DNA of 64,000 bases from Fibrobacteria bacterium (GTDB lineage: Bacteria > Fibrobacterota > Fibrobacteria > UBA11236), in contig JANYDA010000063.1 of the NCBI GenBank assembly GCA_025360005.1, positions 1 through 64,000 of the forward strand. Reading direction: 5' to 3'. Numbering within the stretch: position 1 is the first letter of the stretch; every line of letters begins with the position of its first letter. The notes beneath the pieces are model-generated. The model had not been told where the DNA came from and did no database searches. It worked only from the letters and a program-made list of their open reading frames with translations. This document shows, piece by piece, positions 48,910-57,655 of this stretch. A program made the translations under genes and the position numbers.

Positions 48910-49650
48910 TCAGGCGCCTCCGTCCACATGCGTGTCGCGGGCCACGGCGATGAACAGGTCTTCCAGGGACTTTTGTCCGTGCTTGGCAGGCAGGGTTTTG
49001 GGATCCCCTTCTAACAGAATGCGGCCCTGGGAGAGGAACAGGACGCGATCGCAAACCTCTTCCACCTCGTACATGTTATGCGATGTCCACAGCACTCCGC
49101 CCGCGCGGCCGTCCGCGAATGCGCGGATATGCTTGCGGATATCGCTCGCCATGGCGGGATCGAGCGAAGCGGTGGGTTCGTCCAGCAGCAGCAGCTTGGG
49201 ACGGTTGAGCATGGCCTTGGCCAGCGCCACGCGCGTCTGCTCGCCGGAAGACAGGACTCCGCACTTGGTGCGGCGGAATTTCTCCAGCTCGAAATGGACC
49301 AGCAATTCCTCGATGCGATGGCGCAGATCCTTGACGCCGTAGATTAGGCCGAAGATGCGCAGGTTGTGGTAGACGGTGAGGTTGCCGGGCAGGGGCGCGT
49401 ATACGGCCGCGAAGTTGGTGCGCTCCAGGGCCCGCACGCGTTGGGCGCGCAGGTCGATGCCCTCGATGTGGATACTGCCCGAGGTTGGTTCCAGCACGCC
49501 CAGGATCATGTTGATGGTGGTGGTCTTGCCGGCGCCGTTGGGTCCCAGCAACCCCACGATTTCATTCGCTTGGACCTGGAAGGAAATGGCCCGCACCGCT
49601 TCGACGGCTCCATAACGCTTGCCCAGGGATTGGACGGAGAGGACGGGCAT
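48910..49650 (-). CDS. ABC transporter ATP-binding protein
   Basis: I start at the ATG at 49650 (MPVLSVQSLGKRYG); a longer upstream frame is not supported. The 246-aa ATPase has Walker A GPNGAGKTT, Q-loop region FAAVYAPLPGN, signature LSSGEQTRVALAKAM, Walker B LLLLDEPTASLDP and the switch His in WTSHNMYEVEEV. The signature carries SSGE where SGGQ is most common, still normal for ABC-2 ATPases. It powers the permease encoded next on the same strand. Confidence 0.93.
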   Translation of the reverse strand: MPVLSVQSLGKRYGAVEAVRAISFQVQANEIVGLLGPNGAGKTTTINMILGVLEPTSGSIHIEGIDLRAQRVRALERTNFAAVYAPLPGNLTVYHNLRIFGLIYGVKDLRHRIEELLVHFELEKFRRTKCGVLSSGEQTRVALAKAMLNRPKLLLLDEPTASLDPAMASDIRKHIRAFADGRAGGVLWTSHNMYEVEEVCDRVLFLSQGRILLEGDPKTLPAKHGQKSLEDLFIAVARDTHVDGGA

Positions 49651-49756
49651 GGCGGTGTAACATAGTTTTTTTCGCCCGGGCATGGGAAAGGCTGCGGGAA
49701 ATTTCCCGGGGGCGTACGAAAAGTTATACTTTACCCTTTCCGCAAAGGCCGGCCGC

Positions 49757-50314
49757 TTGGGACAATCCACGACTCTCTACCGTTTCCACATCAATCTCTC
49801 GGATATCGATCAGGGCGTGTACAAAACCCTGGACCTGCGCCTGGCGATGCATCCTTCCGAGTCGTATGCCTACCTCATCACACGCCTGATCGCCTTCGTG
49901 CTCAACGAGCAGGAATTCCTGGAATTCGCCCCCGAGGGCCTGGGGGATCCGGACGCCGCCGGCATCAGCGCGGCCACGCCCAACGGGGAGATCCGGCTAT
50001 GGATCGAAATCGGAAATCCCAGCGCCCGCAAGCTTCACAAGGCCGCCAAGGCCGCGAAAAAAGTGCTCGTCTACACCTATAAGGATCCGGAACCCCTGCT
50101 CAAGGAAATCCGCGCCAACAAGGTCTATCATGCGGAAAGCATAGGCATCTTCTCGCTGGCCCCGAAATTCCTCGAAGCCTTGGCCGCCCGCCTGGAGCGG
50201 ACCAACACCTGGAACATAGTCCTGCATGAAAAGACCCTGAACATAAGCGTGGGGGATGATTCCGAAACCGCCGACCTGCTGGAACATCCCGTCCAGCTTG
50301 CCGGTAACGGATAA
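49757..50314 (+). CDS. yaeQ: YaeQ family protein
   Basis: I place the start at the TTG at 49757 (LGQSTTLYRFHINLSDID), because YaeQ proteins begin about there and are near 180 aa; an ATG at 49682 would add 25 unrelated residues across a TATACT -10-like box. The body has LRLAMHPSESYAYLITRLIA, LNEQEFLEFAPEGL, EIRLWIEIGNPSARKLHKAAK and VLVYTY. The family has a PD-(D/E)XK nuclease-like fold with the Asp/Glu and Lys residues in the WIEIG ... K region. Its precise function is unknown. It is divergent from the ABC operon. Confidence 0.88.
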   Translation: MGQSTTLYRFHINLSDIDQGVYKTLDLRLAMHPSESYAYLITRLIAFVLNEQEFLEFAPEGLGDPDAAGISAATPNGEIRLWIEIGNPSARKLHKAAKAAKKVLVYTYKDPEPLLKEIRANKVYHAESIGIFSLAPKFLEALAARLERTNTWNIVLHEKTLNISVGDDSETADLLEHPVQLAGNG

Positions 50315-50345
50315 GTTACCTTAGGCCGGACCCGCTCCCAGGAGA

Positions 50346-50801
50346 TCAGCGCGGTAAAGCCAGGATTTCCAGCTCGGATCCTTTCCACGCGATCCTGTCG
50401 CCCACGCCTTTGCCTTGGAGGGCCGAACCCAACGGGCTGGCCAGGGACACGGTATTCACCATGCCTTCCGCCGTCTCCAGTTCCCCCAGGCTGATGCCCA
50501 CCCAATACCAACCGGAAGCCGTACCTACCAGGCTCCCGAAGCCCACTTTGTCGCGTAGGGGCGCGGCCGCCATGCGATCCAGCACATCCAGGTGGACCAA
50601 TGTCGCCGCGTGATTGCGCTGGATGAGCGCTCGCGATTGGGCGATCATCTCCCGGCCGGTTTCGTATTTGTCTCCGGCGCTGCTCTTGGTTTCCGCCGCC
50701 GCCGCTTGATCCAAGCTTGACAATTCGCGGGCATATTCGGCCATGCGGTTGTCCAGGTATTGCCGGCATTGGGCCAAAAGCGATTGCCTATGGGGCGTCA
50801 T
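50346..50801 (-). CDS. GreA/GreB C-terminal-like protein
   Basis: The 151-aa protein has an N-terminal helical part with the signature ETKSSAGDKYETGREMI, and a C-terminal GreA/B-like FKBP-fold part (GSLVGTASGWYWVGISLGEL, SLASPLGSALQGKGVGD). Similar small proteins are common in Bacteroidetes and relatives, sometimes misnamed 3-oxoacyl-ACP synthase. The GreA coiled-coil acid loop that enters RNA polymerase is not evident, so it may bind polymerase without cleavage activity. It is convergent with yaeQ, 31 bp apart. Confidence 0.75.
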   Translation of the reverse strand: MTPHRQSLLAQCRQYLDNRMAEYARELSSLDQAAAAETKSSAGDKYETGREMIAQSRALIQRNHAATLVHLDVLDRMAAAPLRDKVGFGSLVGTASGWYWVGISLGELETAEGMVNTVSLASPLGSALQGKGVGDRIAWKGSELEILALPR

Positions 50802-50937
50802 GTCCTGTCATCGGGCTTTGGCATGATCGATTCCTTACCAATGGGAAAATGCAACATGTCAAAAAGATCGTCTACAAGAAAGGCCGAGTCCCGCTTAAAA
50901 GGAATGGGGCGCAAAGTCCCGTCCCGCCTTCCCGGGT

Positions 50938-51567
50938 TTATTTCACTTCGATGTCGCGGAAGGAAATATGGGCGATGCCCTTACGCTCCTGCGAGAACAG
51001 CACCCCGTTGCGGGTGACGTAGTCCTCCCAAGTCCAGGACACTCCCTTGCCGCGGCTTTTCTTATGGTAGGTCCACTCTTTGATCAGCCCATCCTGCGTT
51101 ACGAACAGTTCATAACTGTCGTTGGGCGTATAGCCGTCCGATTTAAGATAGGCCACCGTCACCCGCCGCAGCTTTTCCTTGGCCTTGGGCGAAGCGGAAA
51201 AGCCGGAGTCGATTTGGATGCGCGTGTCTTTGTCCATGCCCAGGTGCAGCGGGAAAATCAGCCAGTATTGATCGTTGATGAAATCCTTGTCCAGCGACTT
51301 CGCCTTTTCGCTCATATCCTTCCGCGAATAGGAGAAGCCCTTGTCCACGCGGGTAACGCTGTCGTTTTTGGGTTTCCAGATCCAGGTGCGGCTGGGGCCC
51401 ATGCCCAGCATCTTGCCGGCGAAGGTGAAGCGGATCTCGTTGGCCTGCTTGAAGGCCGGGTAACCGTAGCGGGCCAGAATGGTGTCCACCAGGGTTTCCG
51501 CGCGGACGGGAACCAGGCATCCCAGGGTAACCGCCATGATACCTAAATATTTTGCCGTGGAAACCAT
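50938..51567 (-). CDS. Exported protein of unknown function
   Basis: The 209-aa product has a signal peptide (MVSTAKYLGIMAVTLGCLVP-VRA). The mature protein is beta-rich with motifs QANEIRFTFAGKMLG, RTWIWKPKNDSVTRV, DQYWLIFPLHLGMDKD and LKSDGYTPNDSYELFV, a pattern reminiscent of LolA/LolB-like periplasmic lipid-binding folds, but I cannot confirm it. It lies 94 bp downstream of an Omp85-like gene on the same strand, which fits an envelope role. Confidence 0.6.
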   Translation of the reverse strand: MVSTAKYLGIMAVTLGCLVPVRAETLVDTILARYGYPAFKQANEIRFTFAGKMLGMGPSRTWIWKPKNDSVTRVDKGFSYSRKDMSEKAKSLDKDFINDQYWLIFPLHLGMDKDTRIQIDSGFSASPKAKEKLRRVTVAYLKSDGYTPNDSYELFVTQDGLIKEWTYHKKSRGKGVSWTWEDYVTRNGVLFSQERKGIAHISFRDIEVK

Positions 51568-51661
51568 CGGACCTCCCGGGAAACGGCCCCGGATATCAAA
51601 ATACCTACTCGGAGCGGGGAAGACGGTAAAATCCGCGCTGCCGTCCGGATGGCGACCGGGC

Positions 51662-52777
51662 CTAGAACGCTTCCTTGATATTGATGGCCGGCGCCACCGT
51701 CCCGTCCACGAAGCCGATGTCGATGCGGATGTTCATGCGTTCGGCGGGATTCATGGCATAGCGCAGCCCCGCTCCGTAATCCGGCCGGAACGCATCCAAC
51801 GCGAAGTCCCCGGGCCCATGCGCCACTTGTCCCGTTTCCGCGAAAAGGGCGTAGCCCAGGCGATTGCGGATCCAGGGATGGCTCAACCAGGACCAATCCG
51901 GGAAATAGCTTTTGTACTCCGCCTGCAGCAGCAGGAGATCGCGATCCCGGTATTTGCCGCGTATGATGCCGCGCATGGTATGATCGCCGTCCGCCGTGGC
52001 CAGATCGCGGAAAGGCACGTCGCCCGCCGTCGCCAGCCAGGTGGCGGAAAGGCCGATAGCGCCCGTGGCGAAAACCGGAAAGAACCGGCGCGCTTCCAGG
52101 GAATAGGAGTCGTAGTCGTATCCGCTGCCCCAGGCGCCCCGATACCAGGATGCCATGCCGCGCAGCAGGCAGCCTCGGCGGGCCCAGTAGATGGCGTCGC
52201 GGCCGTCGTAGGTCATCACCGCGCCCAACCCGCTGGTGAACCCGCCCTCCCTGCCGGCCACGCTATCCGTAAGCAGGGAGCGGGTCCCTTTGTCCTCGAT
52301 GGATTCGTTCTTGAACAAGGCCTGCGGGCCCGCGGAGAAATTCCGGAACCATTCCCGCTCCACGGTAACGTTGCCGCTAACCCCTTTGGCGACATACTTG
52401 TCGGCGCTGTCCTTGGGGATGTCGCTGCCGTTCCCGATCCCGTAATAATCCGCCGGCCATTGGATAAAATCCAGATCCGCGGTCACATGGTAAAGGTTTT
52501 TTCGCAGGTACCATTCCGGATACAGGTCCACTTCCGCCTGGGCCTTTTGCGAGATCCGCGCGGTGAAACCCAGGGTGGACGGCTTGTTGAGGGTGTCGCC
52601 CGGATTTAAAAAACGGATCACCAGGGCGCCCACCTGCACGCCCGTCTCGGCGTTGGAGATGAGAATGGGCACAAAGGCCCAATGCTGCGCTTCCGGCGCC
52701 GCCTGCGCGCGCGGAAGCCTGGGAAGCGCCGCGGCCGCGCATAAGCAGAAAGTCAGGCAGGGACGCGATAGGTTCAT
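51662..52777 (-). CDS. Omp85/BamA-like outer-membrane beta-barrel protein
   Basis: I start at the ATG at 52777, which overlaps the stop of the CDP-alcohol phosphatidyltransferase gene (ATGA). A 371-aa protein results: a signal peptide (LTFCLCAAAALPRLPRAQA), then barrel strands only, with no POTRA domains. Strand-rich stretches include VPILISNAETGVQVGALVIR, GLGAVMTYDGRDAIYWARRG, GHTMRG-type DGDHTMRGIIRGKYRD and the end GAGLRYAMNPAERMNIRIDI. The MRG motif and terminal strand place it with the bacterial surface-antigen (Omp85 C-terminal) family. Third gene of a membrane-lipid operon. Confidence 0.8.
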   Translation of the reverse strand: MNLSRPCLTFCLCAAAALPRLPRAQAAPEAQHWAFVPILISNAETGVQVGALVIRFLNPGDTLNKPSTLGFTARISQKAQAEVDLYPEWYLRKNLYHVTADLDFIQWPADYYGIGNGSDIPKDSADKYVAKGVSGNVTVEREWFRNFSAGPQALFKNESIEDKGTRSLLTDSVAGREGGFTSGLGAVMTYDGRDAIYWARRGCLLRGMASWYRGAWGSGYDYDSYSLEARRFFPVFATGAIGLSATWLATAGDVPFRDLATADGDHTMRGIIRGKYRDRDLLLLQAEYKSYFPDWSWLSHPWIRNRLGYALFAETGQVAHGPGDFALDAFRPDYGAGLRYAMNPAERMNIRIDIGFVDGTVAPAINIKEAF

Positions 52778-53364
52778 GTTCCGCCTTGCGCGCCCGAGCG
52801 GGTTTTCAGGATCCAGTACAAGCCTTTGGCATCGGATACCATTTCCTTCTGCATCAGAAGCGCGGCGGTTTCCTCCAGCCAGGATAGGATTCCCCACGCC
52901 ACGGCCGCATGGAACAGCCAGGCCCGGAATCCCCATGTGAATAGGATGAAGAAGAAAAGGCCCTGGAGGTAAGCGCCCAACTTGCAGGAGTAGAGGTGCA
53001 GGCTGGGATACTTTCCGAATTTGAGGAAGGCGACGGCGATGGGGAGCAGATAGCAGGCGAAGGCCAGCAACAGCGGAACGGCATGGGGAGCCAGGTCGGC
53101 CCGTTTGAACTTCGCCATTCCCGCCGCGGCCAGGATGTACAGGGTGATATCGGCCAGCGAGTCCAGGCGCGCGCCCAAGCGGGTTGCCTGGTTGAAGGCC
53201 CGGGCGATGAGACCGTCGAGGATATCGCTGATCAGGTTGATGCAGAAGAGAACGGCGAAGAGGGTTTCCCGGCCCGTCGCCGCCAGCCATAGGATCAGGG
53301 GGAAGGTGGCCAGACGATACCCGCTGATCAGGTTGGGAAGCGTGAACAACCTCTCCGCGCGCAT
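52774..53364 (-). CDS. CDP-alcohol phosphatidyltransferase
   Basis: The 196-aa integral membrane enzyme carries the family motif D-G-x2-A-R-x8-G-x3-D-x3-D as DILDGLIARAFNQATRLG, then ARLDSLAD. It starts LFTLPNLISGYRL, typical of phosphatidylglycerophosphate- or phosphatidylserine-type synthases, and has five to six hydrophobic helices. It moves a phosphatidyl group from CDP-diacylglycerol to an alcohol; the alcohol cannot be read from sequence. Its ATG overlaps the stop of the MFS-acyltransferase gene (TGATG) and its stop overlaps the Omp85-like gene, so three genes are coupled. Confidence 0.88.
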   Translation of the reverse strand: MRAERLFTLPNLISGYRLATFPLILWLAATGRETLFAVLFCINLISDILDGLIARAFNQATRLGARLDSLADITLYILAAAGMAKFKRADLAPHAVPLLLAFACYLLPIAVAFLKFGKYPSLHLYSCKLGAYLQGLFFFILFTWGFRAWLFHAAVAWGILSWLEETAALLMQKEMVSDAKGLYWILKTRSGAQGGT

Positions 53365-55277
53365 CAGGCCGGCGATTGTTCGCTAGGGTCCCCGGTCTTG
53401 GCGCCCGCGGCGCCCCCTGAACCCAGCAGGGCGCGCACCGCGGCTTCCATCGTTTCCGCCGTGGTGGCGGCCGGCATGGGTTCGCCTACCGTGATGGAGA
53501 CCGTCCGACGCGAGGGCTTGGGCAGGCCGTGCATGGCTTTCCCGCCTTTGCGGCTGAAGAAGCTGCCCCACAGGCCGTCGATGGCCATGGGCACCACCGG
53601 CACCGGGTCCCGCGCCAATATGCGCTCCACGCCGGGCCGGAAGGGGTTGAGCGCTCCGTCGTAGGTGATCTTGCCCTCCGGAAAAATGCAGACCAGGCCG
53701 CCGTCCTTGAGCCGGGCGGAAATCAGATCGAAGGCCTTTTCCTTGACGGCCGGGTCCTCTTTGGCGGGGGCGATGGGGATGGCCTTGGACAGGCGGAAAA
53801 GCCAACCGAGCAGGGGATTCTTGAACATGGAATTGTCCATTACGAAATGCACCGGGCGGCGGCAGGCGGCGGTGATGACGAACCAATCGATGAAGCTGAC
53901 GTGGTTGCAGACGATGACGGCGGCGCCCTCGTGGGGGACGGATCCCCGCCCGGAGTAACGCAGACGGTACGTGGTGCTGGCCAGCATCCAGACCACCAAG
54001 CGCATGGCGAATTCCGGGATCAGGAGGAAAATGTAGGCGGAGACGGCCAGATTTAGGATGGCGGTGAAGAACAGGATCTCCACGGTGTTGAAGCCGATTT
54101 TGAAAAGCAGCATGGTGATGACCGCGGAGGCCACCATGAACAGGGCGTTGAAGATGTTGTTGGCGGCGATGACGCGGGAACGGGAGTCCTCGTCCGCGCG
54201 GTGCTGGATGAGGGCGTACAAGGGTACGATGAAGAGGCTGCCGGATATTCCCACCATGGCCAGATCGATCATGACGCGCAGTCCGGCGGAAAGGTAAAGG
54301 CCGTGCAGCAATGCGCTCACGCCCAACAGGCCGGGCAAGGCGGGCGGGTAATGGATGAAGGCGAGATCGGCGCAGAAGACGGTCAGGCCCAACGCTCCCA
54401 TGGGCACCAGGCCCAATTCGATTTCGCCGCGGGAAAGTTTGGCGCAAAGCACGGATCCGATTCCCACGGAAAGGGAGAAGATGGCCAGCAGCAGGGTGAC
54501 CACGGCCTCGTTGCCTTGCAGCATGTGCTTGGTGAAGTTGGGCAGTTGCGCCAGCAGGGTGGCCCCGAAGTACCAGAACCAGGAGATGCCGAGGATGGAA
54601 TTGAATAGCGCTTCCTTCTTGCGGATGATGCGCGTGAGCGCGGCGGTTTGCGAGAAGGGGTTCCAGGAAAGCTTCAGTTCCGGGGCCATGGCCGGAGCCG
54701 GGGGGATCTTAAGGGACACCAGGTAACCCAGGAAGGCCACGCCGACGATGGAGCCGGAGATGGCGGGGATATCCCGCTTGCCTGCCAGCAGCCCGCCCGC
54801 CAAGGTGCCGATGAGGATGGCCAGGAAGGTTCCCATTTCCACCAGCGCGTTCCCGGTCATCAGTTCGTTTTCCTTGAGGTGCTGGGGCAGGATGCTGTAC
54901 TTGGCGGGGCCGAAAAAGGCCGAGTGGACGCCCATCATGAACAGGGTGAGGAAGAGCAACGGGTTTATGCCGGTGAAGAAGCCGATGGAACCGACGATCA
55001 TGATCCCGATTTCCGCGGCCTTGATGATGCGCATGATGCGGGATTTCTCGAACTTGTCGGCGATTTGCCCGGCCACGCCCGAGAACAGGAAGAACGGCAA
55101 TATGAAAAGCCCCGCGGCCAGGTTGGTCAGCATTCCGGACTCGGCCTCGTTGGCGGCGCGGAAGGCGAACAGGATGACCATGGTATTCTTGAACAGATTG
55201 TCGTTCAAGGCTCCCAGGAATTGCACCCCGAAAAAAGGCCCGAACCTTTTCCGGGCCAGCAGATTGAACATGCTCAT
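53364..55277 (-). CDS. MFS transporter fused to a PlsC-type acyltransferase (LplT-Aas-like)
   Basis: The 637-aa protein starts at an ATG with GGAGA upstream. Residues 1-410 form a 12-helix MFS transporter with LplT-like features (FFGVQFLGALNDNLFKNTMV, FSGVAGQIADKFEKSRIMR, HSAFFGPAKYSILPQHL). Residues about 430-620 are a 1-acylglycerol-phosphate acyltransferase domain: N-H-x4-D in CNHVSFIDWFV and FPEGKIT. In proteobacteria LplT flips lysophospholipids inward and Aas re-acylates them; here transport and acyl transfer are in one chain, and an AMP-ligase domain is absent. First gene of the coupled lipid operon. Confidence 0.92.
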   Translation of the reverse strand: MSMFNLLARKRFGPFFGVQFLGALNDNLFKNTMVILFAFRAANEAESGMLTNLAAGLFILPFFLFSGVAGQIADKFEKSRIMRIIKAAEIGIMIVGSIGFFTGINPLLFLTLFMMGVHSAFFGPAKYSILPQHLKENELMTGNALVEMGTFLAILIGTLAGGLLAGKRDIPAISGSIVGVAFLGYLVSLKIPPAPAMAPELKLSWNPFSQTAALTRIIRKKEALFNSILGISWFWYFGATLLAQLPNFTKHMLQGNEAVVTLLLAIFSLSVGIGSVLCAKLSRGEIELGLVPMGALGLTVFCADLAFIHYPPALPGLLGVSALLHGLYLSAGLRVMIDLAMVGISGSLFIVPLYALIQHRADEDSRSRVIAANNIFNALFMVASAVITMLLFKIGFNTVEILFFTAILNLAVSAYIFLLIPEFAMRLVVWMLASTTYRLRYSGRGSVPHEGAAVIVCNHVSFIDWFVITAACRRPVHFVMDNSMFKNPLLGWLFRLSKAIPIAPAKEDPAVKEKAFDLISARLKDGGLVCIFPEGKITYDGALNPFRPGVERILARDPVPVVPMAIDGLWGSFFSRKGGKAMHGLPKPSRRTVSITVGEPMPAATTAETMEAAVRALLGSGGAAGAKTGDPSEQSPA

Positions 55278-55468
55278 GGAATCTCCGCTATCGGATGGGG
55301 AAGGAAGGTTGGAAATCGATTCCCCTCAGTATAGTATTTATCGCGTTTCCGGTTCATTTCCAAGTTGGACGCGCGGAGCCGCGCGCGCTGTAACGGGGAG
55401 GGGCGGAACCCTGTGCGGGAGATGATTATCGGCGCGGAAAAACCACCGACGCGAAGGACATAGCGGGC

Positions 55469-55498
55469 AAAAAAAACCGGAGAGGTCACCCCCTCCGG
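55469..55498 (-). terminator. Rho-independent terminator of the polyglycine repeat gene
   Basis: On the minus strand, CCGGAG ... CTCCGG (55498-55493 with 55482-55477) forms a stem followed by eight T (55476-55469). It lies 31 bp beyond the stop of the CarboxypepD_reg gene and in the right orientation for it. Confidence 0.88.
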
Positions 55499-55529
55499 AT
55501 CCGGTTCCCGTTACCGTAAATAAAAGATG

Positions 55530-56984
55530 TCAGTTTTGCGATTGCAGCAAGAGGCGCTGTCCCGGCTTCACGTTCTGGGGCATCACCACTCTGCCGCTGC
55601 CGGGAGCCACCGGTACGCGGCCCAGCAGGCCGCCGTCGGCGGACCATACCAGAATGGCGCGGACCGGACTCGCGGCGTCCAGGTCCACAACCATGCGGGT
55701 TCCCACCCAATGGGAACGCAGGGACAAGCCCCGCCCCGCTCCGGGCGATACCAAGGTGGTCGGGGAAACGAGCGCGAAATCGGCGATGCCGGTTTCCCCG
55801 GCGGCCAGGTTCAGGTTATTGCTTTGCTCGGTCTGGAACCCTGTCATGGAGACGCTGACGCGGTAGGCCCGGGGAGCGAGCTTGGTGAAAGCAAAGGCTC
55901 CGTTTGCATCCGTGAGCATGGTATCGAGAGCATTTCCATTACCTCCTCCTCCTCCTCCGCCCCCGCGGATCTGGAAAAGGATCACGCGCACATTGGCCAT
56001 GGGTGCATGCGTCGCCCTATTCGTCACCACTCCCTTGAGGGTAGCGGTAGTATCCCCGGTCGCCATGGCGGTCAGGGCCAAGTCCACAGTGGTTTTGAGA
56101 CCCCCGGCCACGGCCACGCTTCCCATTACCGCGGTGCTGAATCCGGATGAACTTACCGTGATGGTATAGTTCGCCTGGTTGGCTACGCTGTCAAATGAGA
56201 ACGTGCCTTGCGCATCAGTCATGACCGTATCCGGCCTGCCCCCGAAGCCTCCTCCTCCCCCGCGCATCAGGATGACGCGCGCGCCCGCGATGGCGGACCC
56301 GTTGGCCGCATTGGTGATCTTACCGGCGACGGATCCGGGTCCTACCGGCGCGGCCACGGTGAAATCCTCCCTGGTGGTCTTGGCGGCCGTTACCGCCACG
56401 CCGTTGCGCGTGGTTGTCACGAATCCGGTGGCGGAAACCTGGAGCGAATAATTCCCGGTGGAGATGCTGTCGAAGGCGAACGTCCCTTGGGCATCGGTCT
56501 TGGCGGAATCCAGAGCGAATCCACCCCCTCCGCCGCCTCCCCCGCGCCGTAAGATCACCAGGGCCCCTGCGACGGGCGTTCCGGGAACCCCGCTGGTAAC
56601 GGTACCGGAGATGTTACCCTTGCCGGCCGTCGATCCGCCCGCAGCGGCCAAAGAGACATTACTGGTGTAGGTTCCCGTGGCGGAGGCGACATTGACGGCG
56701 CCATTCCCGTTGTCATAACCGGTAGCGGAGACAAGCAGGCGGCGAAAACCGGTGCTGTCGGTAGTGAAGGTATATTCTCCTTGCGCATTGGTGGTGGTTG
56801 AATCAAGCCGGGTTCCGCCCCCGCCCCCGCCCCCTCCGCCACCGCGGGTTAAGACTACTTTGGCGCCCGCCACAGGAGCGGCGGCGACGCCGGTCCCGGT
56901 GGTGACTTTACCCGTGATGGTGGCCGCGAACAATGCGGCCGGAAACAGCATCATCGCAAAAAATAGATTCATCCGCTTTTTCAT
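55530..56984 (-). CDS. Secreted protein with four CarboxypepD_reg repeats carrying polyglycine loops
   Basis: The 484-aa protein has a signal peptide (residues 1-20) with AGAGGA upstream. Four tandem beta-sandwich repeats follow (about 21-112, 120-210, 215-305, 310-405). Each has the form G-x-V-x(n)-P-V-A-G-A-x-V-h-L-x-R, then a glycine run (10, 8, 5+2 and 8 Gly), then L/P-D-(S/T)-x2-T-D/N-A-Q-G-x-F. Glycine codons are mixed, so the runs are held at protein level. A C-terminal domain of about 75 residues (GRGLSLRSHWVGTRMVVDL, VWSADGGLLGRVPV) looks like a sorting-type tail. Probably a surface or adhesion protein. Terminator at 55469. Confidence 0.85.
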   Translation of the reverse strand: MKKRMNLFFAMMLFPAALFAATITGKVTTGTGVAAAPVAGAKVVLTRGGGGGGGGGGTRLDSTTTNAQGEYTFTTDSTGFRRLLVSATGYDNGNGAVNVASATGTYTSNVSLAAAGGSTAGKGNISGTVTSGVPGTPVAGALVILRRGGGGGGGGFALDSAKTDAQGTFAFDSISTGNYSLQVSATGFVTTTRNGVAVTAAKTTREDFTVAAPVGPGSVAGKITNAANGSAIAGARVILMRGGGGGFGGRPDTVMTDAQGTFSFDSVANQANYTITVSSSGFSTAVMGSVAVAGGLKTTVDLALTAMATGDTTATLKGVVTNRATHAPMANVRVILFQIRGGGGGGGGNGNALDTMLTDANGAFAFTKLAPRAYRVSVSMTGFQTEQSNNLNLAAGETGIADFALVSPTTLVSPGAGRGLSLRSHWVGTRMVVDLDAASPVRAILVWSADGGLLGRVPVAPGSGRVVMPQNVKPGQRLLLQSQN

Positions 56985-57291
56985 GGTACTCGATTCCTCT
57001 CGATGTTTATAAAAGCAAACCCATCAACAGACAATGAAGACAGGAGCCCGGCTTCGTCACCGGGCATGGGGAGTGCGCTTATCCGACGCAAGAAATATTC
57101 CAGGATAAGAAAAGAATCCGGAACCTTTTTTGTCCGAATGGATAAAGTTCCCAATCGAAAGCGTACGGTTCCGTACGGAGGCGCGTTCGCTGCGGTACAA
57201 GCGGGGTTCCGCGCCAGTAACGGCGCCGGTGCGCGTATTATACGGAACTAGTTGTTTTAAGGGGGGAATTGTGCATTGCCGGGGTATCTTG
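56985..57291. other. Divergent intergenic region
   Basis: It separates the polyglycine repeat gene (left) from a small lipoprotein gene (right). Short frames on both strands lack starts and families. GTACGGTTCCGTACGG near 57166-57181 is a short near-palindrome. Nothing else is supported. Confidence 0.35.
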
Positions 57292-57595
57292 ATGGAAAAA
57301 TCGGTTTCCAAAAAAGTTCGCATCCACGCGCTATCTGTATCTGCCCTTAGCCTTGCTCTCCATGGCTTTTCTAGCCGCCTGCACGACAGAGGTTGATCCG
57401 GAGGATCGATCCTTGCGCGGGGATTTCGCCCCGCTCCGGCAGGGGGATGAATGGGAGTACCAGAGCGCGGATTATTTCCCGGTTAATGAGGGTTGGGTTG
57501 AAAATATCGGATTGGTTTCCCAATCGATCCAGTTCGCATGTCAGGCTTGCCCCCTAGGCTCGTCCCTGACGTTGATCCGATTCAGTTCCCCCTAG
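57292..57595 (+). pseudogene. Small lipoprotein gene with a frameshift in an A6 tract
   Basis: From the ATG at 57292 the frame reads M-E-K-S-V-S-K-K and continues into nonsense, but losing one A from the A6 tract (57310-57315) would join it to K-K-F-A-S-T-R-Y-L-Y-L-P-L-A-L-L-S-M-A-F-L-A-A-C-T-T, a perfect lipoprotein signal. The mature part (LRQGDEWEYQSADYFPVNEG) runs to a stop at 57595 and looks short. Phase variation, a fixed mutation or a sequencing error would each explain it. No family recognised. Confidence 0.5.
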
Positions 57596-57655
57596 GTTGG
57601 GAATCCCGGTGCTTTATTTTGCACCTCATTGCCAATGCGCATTTTATGACTCCGC

